The notes below the pieces were generated by a model that did no database searches, was not told the origin of the DNA, and was given only the letters and a program-made list of their open reading frames with translations. This document shows, piece after piece, positions 7,284 through 8,492 of a DNA stretch of 8,492 nt (its first letter is position 1; each line of letters begins with the position of its first letter). The stretch spans positions 1 through 8,492 of the forward strand of contig CAIJZF010000207.1 of assembly GCA_903825095.1 (NCBI GenBank), read 5' to 3'. The DNA comes from an uncultured Bacteroidota bacterium. Its GTDB lineage: Bacteria; Bacteroidota; Bacteroidia; Chitinophagales; Chitinophagaceae. A program made the translations under genes and the position numbers.

Positions 7284-7775
7284 CTACTGCGCTGTATCTA
7301 CTTTTATATTTTCTTGCTTTGCATAAAAAATAGTTGCAGCCATTAAAGTGGAGTCAAGCTGTATTTTCATTTTCTTACTATCGAAATAATTATGAATTCT
7401 TCTCATAGGAGAAATAATTTTATTATTGATATTCGCTTCGTATCTCAACATAGTGCTATCTCCACCTGCATCAATAGCGGAATAAGTTACAGGCCCTGAC
7501 ATTTCATTGAGCGTATACATACATTTAATGGCAGATAAAAAAGATTCATGTACTTCCAATTTCCCCTGTTTTAATATAAAAGTATGGTCATTGATAGAGT
7601 CATGAGGCATCCACTTGTCCCAGTATTGAATACTCATAAAAGCATTGGTGACTAAATTACCTGGTTGACGCACAAAACTGGTATTGCTTACTACAATTTT
7701 ATTAGGGATAATCAAATACACCAATATCACAAAAAAGGTGACAGAAACAGCTAAAAAAAGTTTAATGTATTTCAT
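7284..7775 (-). CDS. Membrane-anchored SRPBCC-like (polyketide cyclase fold) protein, function unknown
   Basis: A 163-residue protein with one N-terminal transmembrane helix (about 5-23) after a short MKYIK start, then a soluble domain. IIPNKIVVSNTSFVRQP followed by YWDKWMP (51-57) resembles the opening of Bacteroidota SRPBCC family proteins, which have a membrane anchor, a first strand ending in a proline-rich turn, and a W..W(S/M)P motif. The stretch ISPMRRIHNYFDSKKMKIQL near residue 120 resembles the long C-terminal helix of the same domain. Many relatives continue into a GyrI/AraC-type effector-binding domain. This one stops right after the helix, so it is a single-domain version or has lost its C-terminus. 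The stop lies 6 nt from the mnmE stop on the opposite strand. The anchored domain probably faces the periplasm. Any ligand is unknown, and the SRPBCC assignment rests on pattern resemblance only. Confidence 0.75.
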   Translation of the reverse strand: MKYIKLFLAVSVTFFVILVYLIIPNKIVVSNTSFVRQPGNLVTNAFMSIQYWDKWMPHDSINDHTFILKQGKLEVHESFLSAIKCMYTLNEMSGPVTYSAIDAGGDSTMLRYEANINNKIISPMRRIHNYFDSKKMKIQLDSTLMAATIFYAKQENIKVDTAQ

Positions 7776-7797
7776 AGGTTTTAATGACTTAACTATA

Positions 7798-7831
7798 CAA
7801 AAGTACTAAATAGCAGTAGGTTTACTGCAAA
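7798..7831 (-). promoter_or_regulatory. Promoter of the SRPBCC-like gene (proximal)
   Basis: Read on the minus strand, TTTG (7828-7831) is followed after 22 nt by TACTTTTG (7798-7805), an exact Bacteroidota -33/-7 pair with a spacer in the accepted range. Transcription would start near 7790-7793, leaving a leader of about 15-18 nt before the ATG at 7775. Confidence 0.65.
7813..7828. repeat. Perfect dyad GCAGTA-N4-TACTGC, possible operator
   Basis: Six-base arms GCAGTA (7813-7818) and TACTGC (7823-7828) are separated by GGTT. The dyad lies in the -33/-7 spacer of the proximal minus-strand promoter and over the predicted start site of the distal one, a typical position for a repressor-binding site. 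It could also arise by chance in a short region. No regulator gene is visible in the window. Confidence 0.45.
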
Positions 7832-7861
7832 ATTACGAACCTATATATAAATAATTTCAAA
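7828..7861 (-). promoter_or_regulatory. Second, distal promoter of the SRPBCC-like gene, phased 30 bp upstream
   Basis: TTTG (7858-7861) and TAATTTTG (7828-7835) on the minus strand form another exact -33/-7 pair, again with a 22-nt spacer. Its TTTG at 7828-7831 doubles as the -33 element of the proximal promoter, so the three TTTG tetramers lie exactly 30 bp apart. Predicted start is about 7820-7823, inside the dyad at 7813-7828. One of the two promoters may be fortuitous. Confidence 0.4.
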
Positions 7862-7876
7862 TAAGGGAGTTGAATT

Positions 7877-7907
7877 TTTGCCCTCATTTATAAAATCTCT
7901 ATTTTTG
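7877..7907 (+). promoter_or_regulatory. Promoter of the partial outer-membrane beta-barrel gene
   Basis: TTTG at 7877-7880, a 19-nt spacer and TATTTTTG at 7900-7907 make an exact match to the Bacteroidota promoter consensus. The predicted start is about 7912-7915, giving a leader of about 26-29 nt before the ATG at 7941. It is back-to-back with the minus-strand promoters, with 15 bp between the two outer TTTG elements. This is the best promoter match found in the window. Confidence 0.75.
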
Positions 7908-7940
7908 ACCGCTTCGTAAAAATCATCAAATGCTTTGTTA

Positions 7941-8492
7941 ATGAACTTGTGTATAAGAAATAAATTTTTGGTATTCGTTTTTTCAATTCTTGGTTTTAAT
8001 GCGCAATTGAAAGCGCAAGGTTGTGTAGCCATTAGAACGGTTGGGGGTTTAAATACCATGGAGCACTCTATGATGAATGGGATGATGCATGGTATGATGC
8101 ATGATAGTAGTGCTCAAAAAATGGTGGAACCCAAATGGGATCTAAATATTAGCGGCCGTTATTTTAAATCCTATAAACATTTCAATGGTACTGACGAACA
8201 AACCCAAAGAGTGGAAGAAGCCACCGACGTTAGAAATTTTAGTCGTACCATGGACATTGCCTTGGTAGGAAAAATAAATGATAAATGGAGTCTTGGTTTT
8301 GATCTACCACTTGTATACAATGAAAGAAGTTCTTTGTATGAGCATCTGGGAAGTACAAAGGGCAATCCACGTTTTTCTACTTTTTCACAAGGCATTGGTG
8401 ATATAAGAGTTACTGCATATAAATGGATCATTGCACCTAAGCCTGGCGCGAAGGGTAATCTATTAGGAGGCATTGGCCTTAAAATGCCAACG
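7941..8492 (+). CDS. Outer-membrane beta-barrel (transporter-like) protein, N-terminal part, runs off the right edge
   Basis: The first 184 codons of an open gene; an in-frame stop at 7917-7919 and the promoter at 7877-7907 support the ATG at 7941. Residues 1-25 are a signal peptide (MNLCIRNK, a hydrophobic run, then AQLKA), with cleavage likely before Gln26. The mature start QGCVAIR is followed by a Met/His-rich segment (40-54). From residue 65 the pattern of alternating polar and hydrophobic residues suggests beta strands (WDLNISGRYFKSYKHF, SLGFDLPLVYNERSSLYEH, GIGDIRVTAYKW, LLGGIGLKMPT). This resembles a family of Bacteroidota outer-membrane proteins sometimes labelled transporter or phenol-degradation-meta-pathway-like. 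The function of that family is not established to my knowledge. Cys28 is not in a good lipobox (AQG before it), so a lipoprotein is unlikely. Downstream partners are not visible. Confidence 0.8.
   Translation, partial: MNLCIRNKFLVFVFSILGFNAQLKAQGCVAIRTVGGLNTMEHSMMNGMMHGMMHDSSAQKMVEPKWDLNISGRYFKSYKHFNGTDEQTQRVEEATDVRNFSRTMDIALVGKINDKWSLGFDLPLVYNERSSLYEHLGSTKGNPRFSTFSQGIGDIRVTAYKWIIAPKPGAKGNLLGGIGLKMPT
8070..8105 (+). repeat. Three in-frame 12-nt repeats encoding MMNG-MMHG-MMHD
   Basis: Three consecutive units, ATGATGAATGGG, ATGATGCATGGT and ATGATGCATGAT, lie inside the partial beta-barrel gene and encode residues 44-55. The unit length is a multiple of three, so changes in copy number would keep the frame. 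The encoded segment is rich in possible metal ligands (Met and His). Confidence 0.85.

Noticed and set aside
7275..7290. A terminator between mnmE and the convergent gene
   Set aside because: Only 6 nt separate the stops and no stem with a T run can be formed there.
8010..8030. Lipoprotein signal (Cys28) in the partial beta-barrel protein
   Set aside because: The residues before the cysteine (AQG) do not fit a lipobox, since Leu is missing at -3 and Gln sits at -2; ordinary signal peptidase cleavage before Gln26 fits better.
7841..8473. Minus-strand open frames at 7841-8059 and 8171-8473
   Set aside because: They lie opposite the signal-peptide and barrel coding sequence of the partial plus-strand gene, which has a promoter, a signal peptide and a family-like pattern; the first also covers the divergent promoter region.
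1..8492. A novel defence, mobile or biosynthetic system in the window
   Set aside because: All larger genes fit conserved envelope, transport-energy or tRNA-modification families; there is no integrase, transposase, inverted terminal repeat, CRISPR-like spacing or toxin-antitoxin arrangement.

Overview
The window looks like an ordinary chromosomal stretch of a low-GC member of the Bacteroidota, probably the Chitinophagaceae/Chitinophagales. That placement is an inference from protein style and promoter type. The evidence is a metzincin protease with the Bacteroidota DUF5117/DUF5118 architecture, an exbB-exbD-exbD-tonB cluster whose TonB starts with a cytoplasmic GRFKEYGAYELR-like motif, starts without clear Shine-Dalgarno sequences, and several matches to the Bacteroidota promoter consensus (TTTG, 17-23 nt, TAnnTTTG).

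Layout, left to right. Positions 1-25 appear to be the right-hand half of a terminator cut by the window edge. A large secreted zinc metalloprotease gene lies on the minus strand (42-2543). A 237-nt divergent intergenic region separates it from a four-gene plus-strand operon: exbB (2781-3638), two different exbD genes (3729-4376 and 4405-4989) and tonB (5002-5811). The operon ends at a long, near-perfect hairpin terminator (5832-5875). The promoter for mnmE follows at once; its -7 box lies so close to the ATG that the mRNA is predicted to be leaderless or nearly so. mnmE (5901-7277) converges on a small membrane-anchored protein with a SRPBCC-like fold (7284-7775, minus), with only 6 nt between the two stop codons. 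A compact divergent regulatory region (7776-7940) then separates that gene from a partial outer-membrane beta-barrel gene on the plus strand (7941-8492, running off the right edge). The mature N-terminus of this last protein carries a Met/His-rich repeat.

How the genes work together: ExbB, the two ExbD proteins and TonB form a proton-motive-force-driven inner-membrane motor that energises TonB-dependent outer-membrane transporters, which are not in this window. MnmE modifies the tRNA wobble uridine together with MnmG, also not in this window. The protease and the beta-barrel are envelope proteins with no evident operon link to the motor.

I found no CRISPR array, mobile element, prophage, toxin-antitoxin pair, defence system, tRNA or rRNA. 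The genes are mostly conserved. The points that merit a second look are regulatory (leaderless mnmE, 30-bp phased tandem promoters with an internal dyad, repeats and a hairpin inside the exb operon) and the Met/His repeat of the partial beta-barrel gene.
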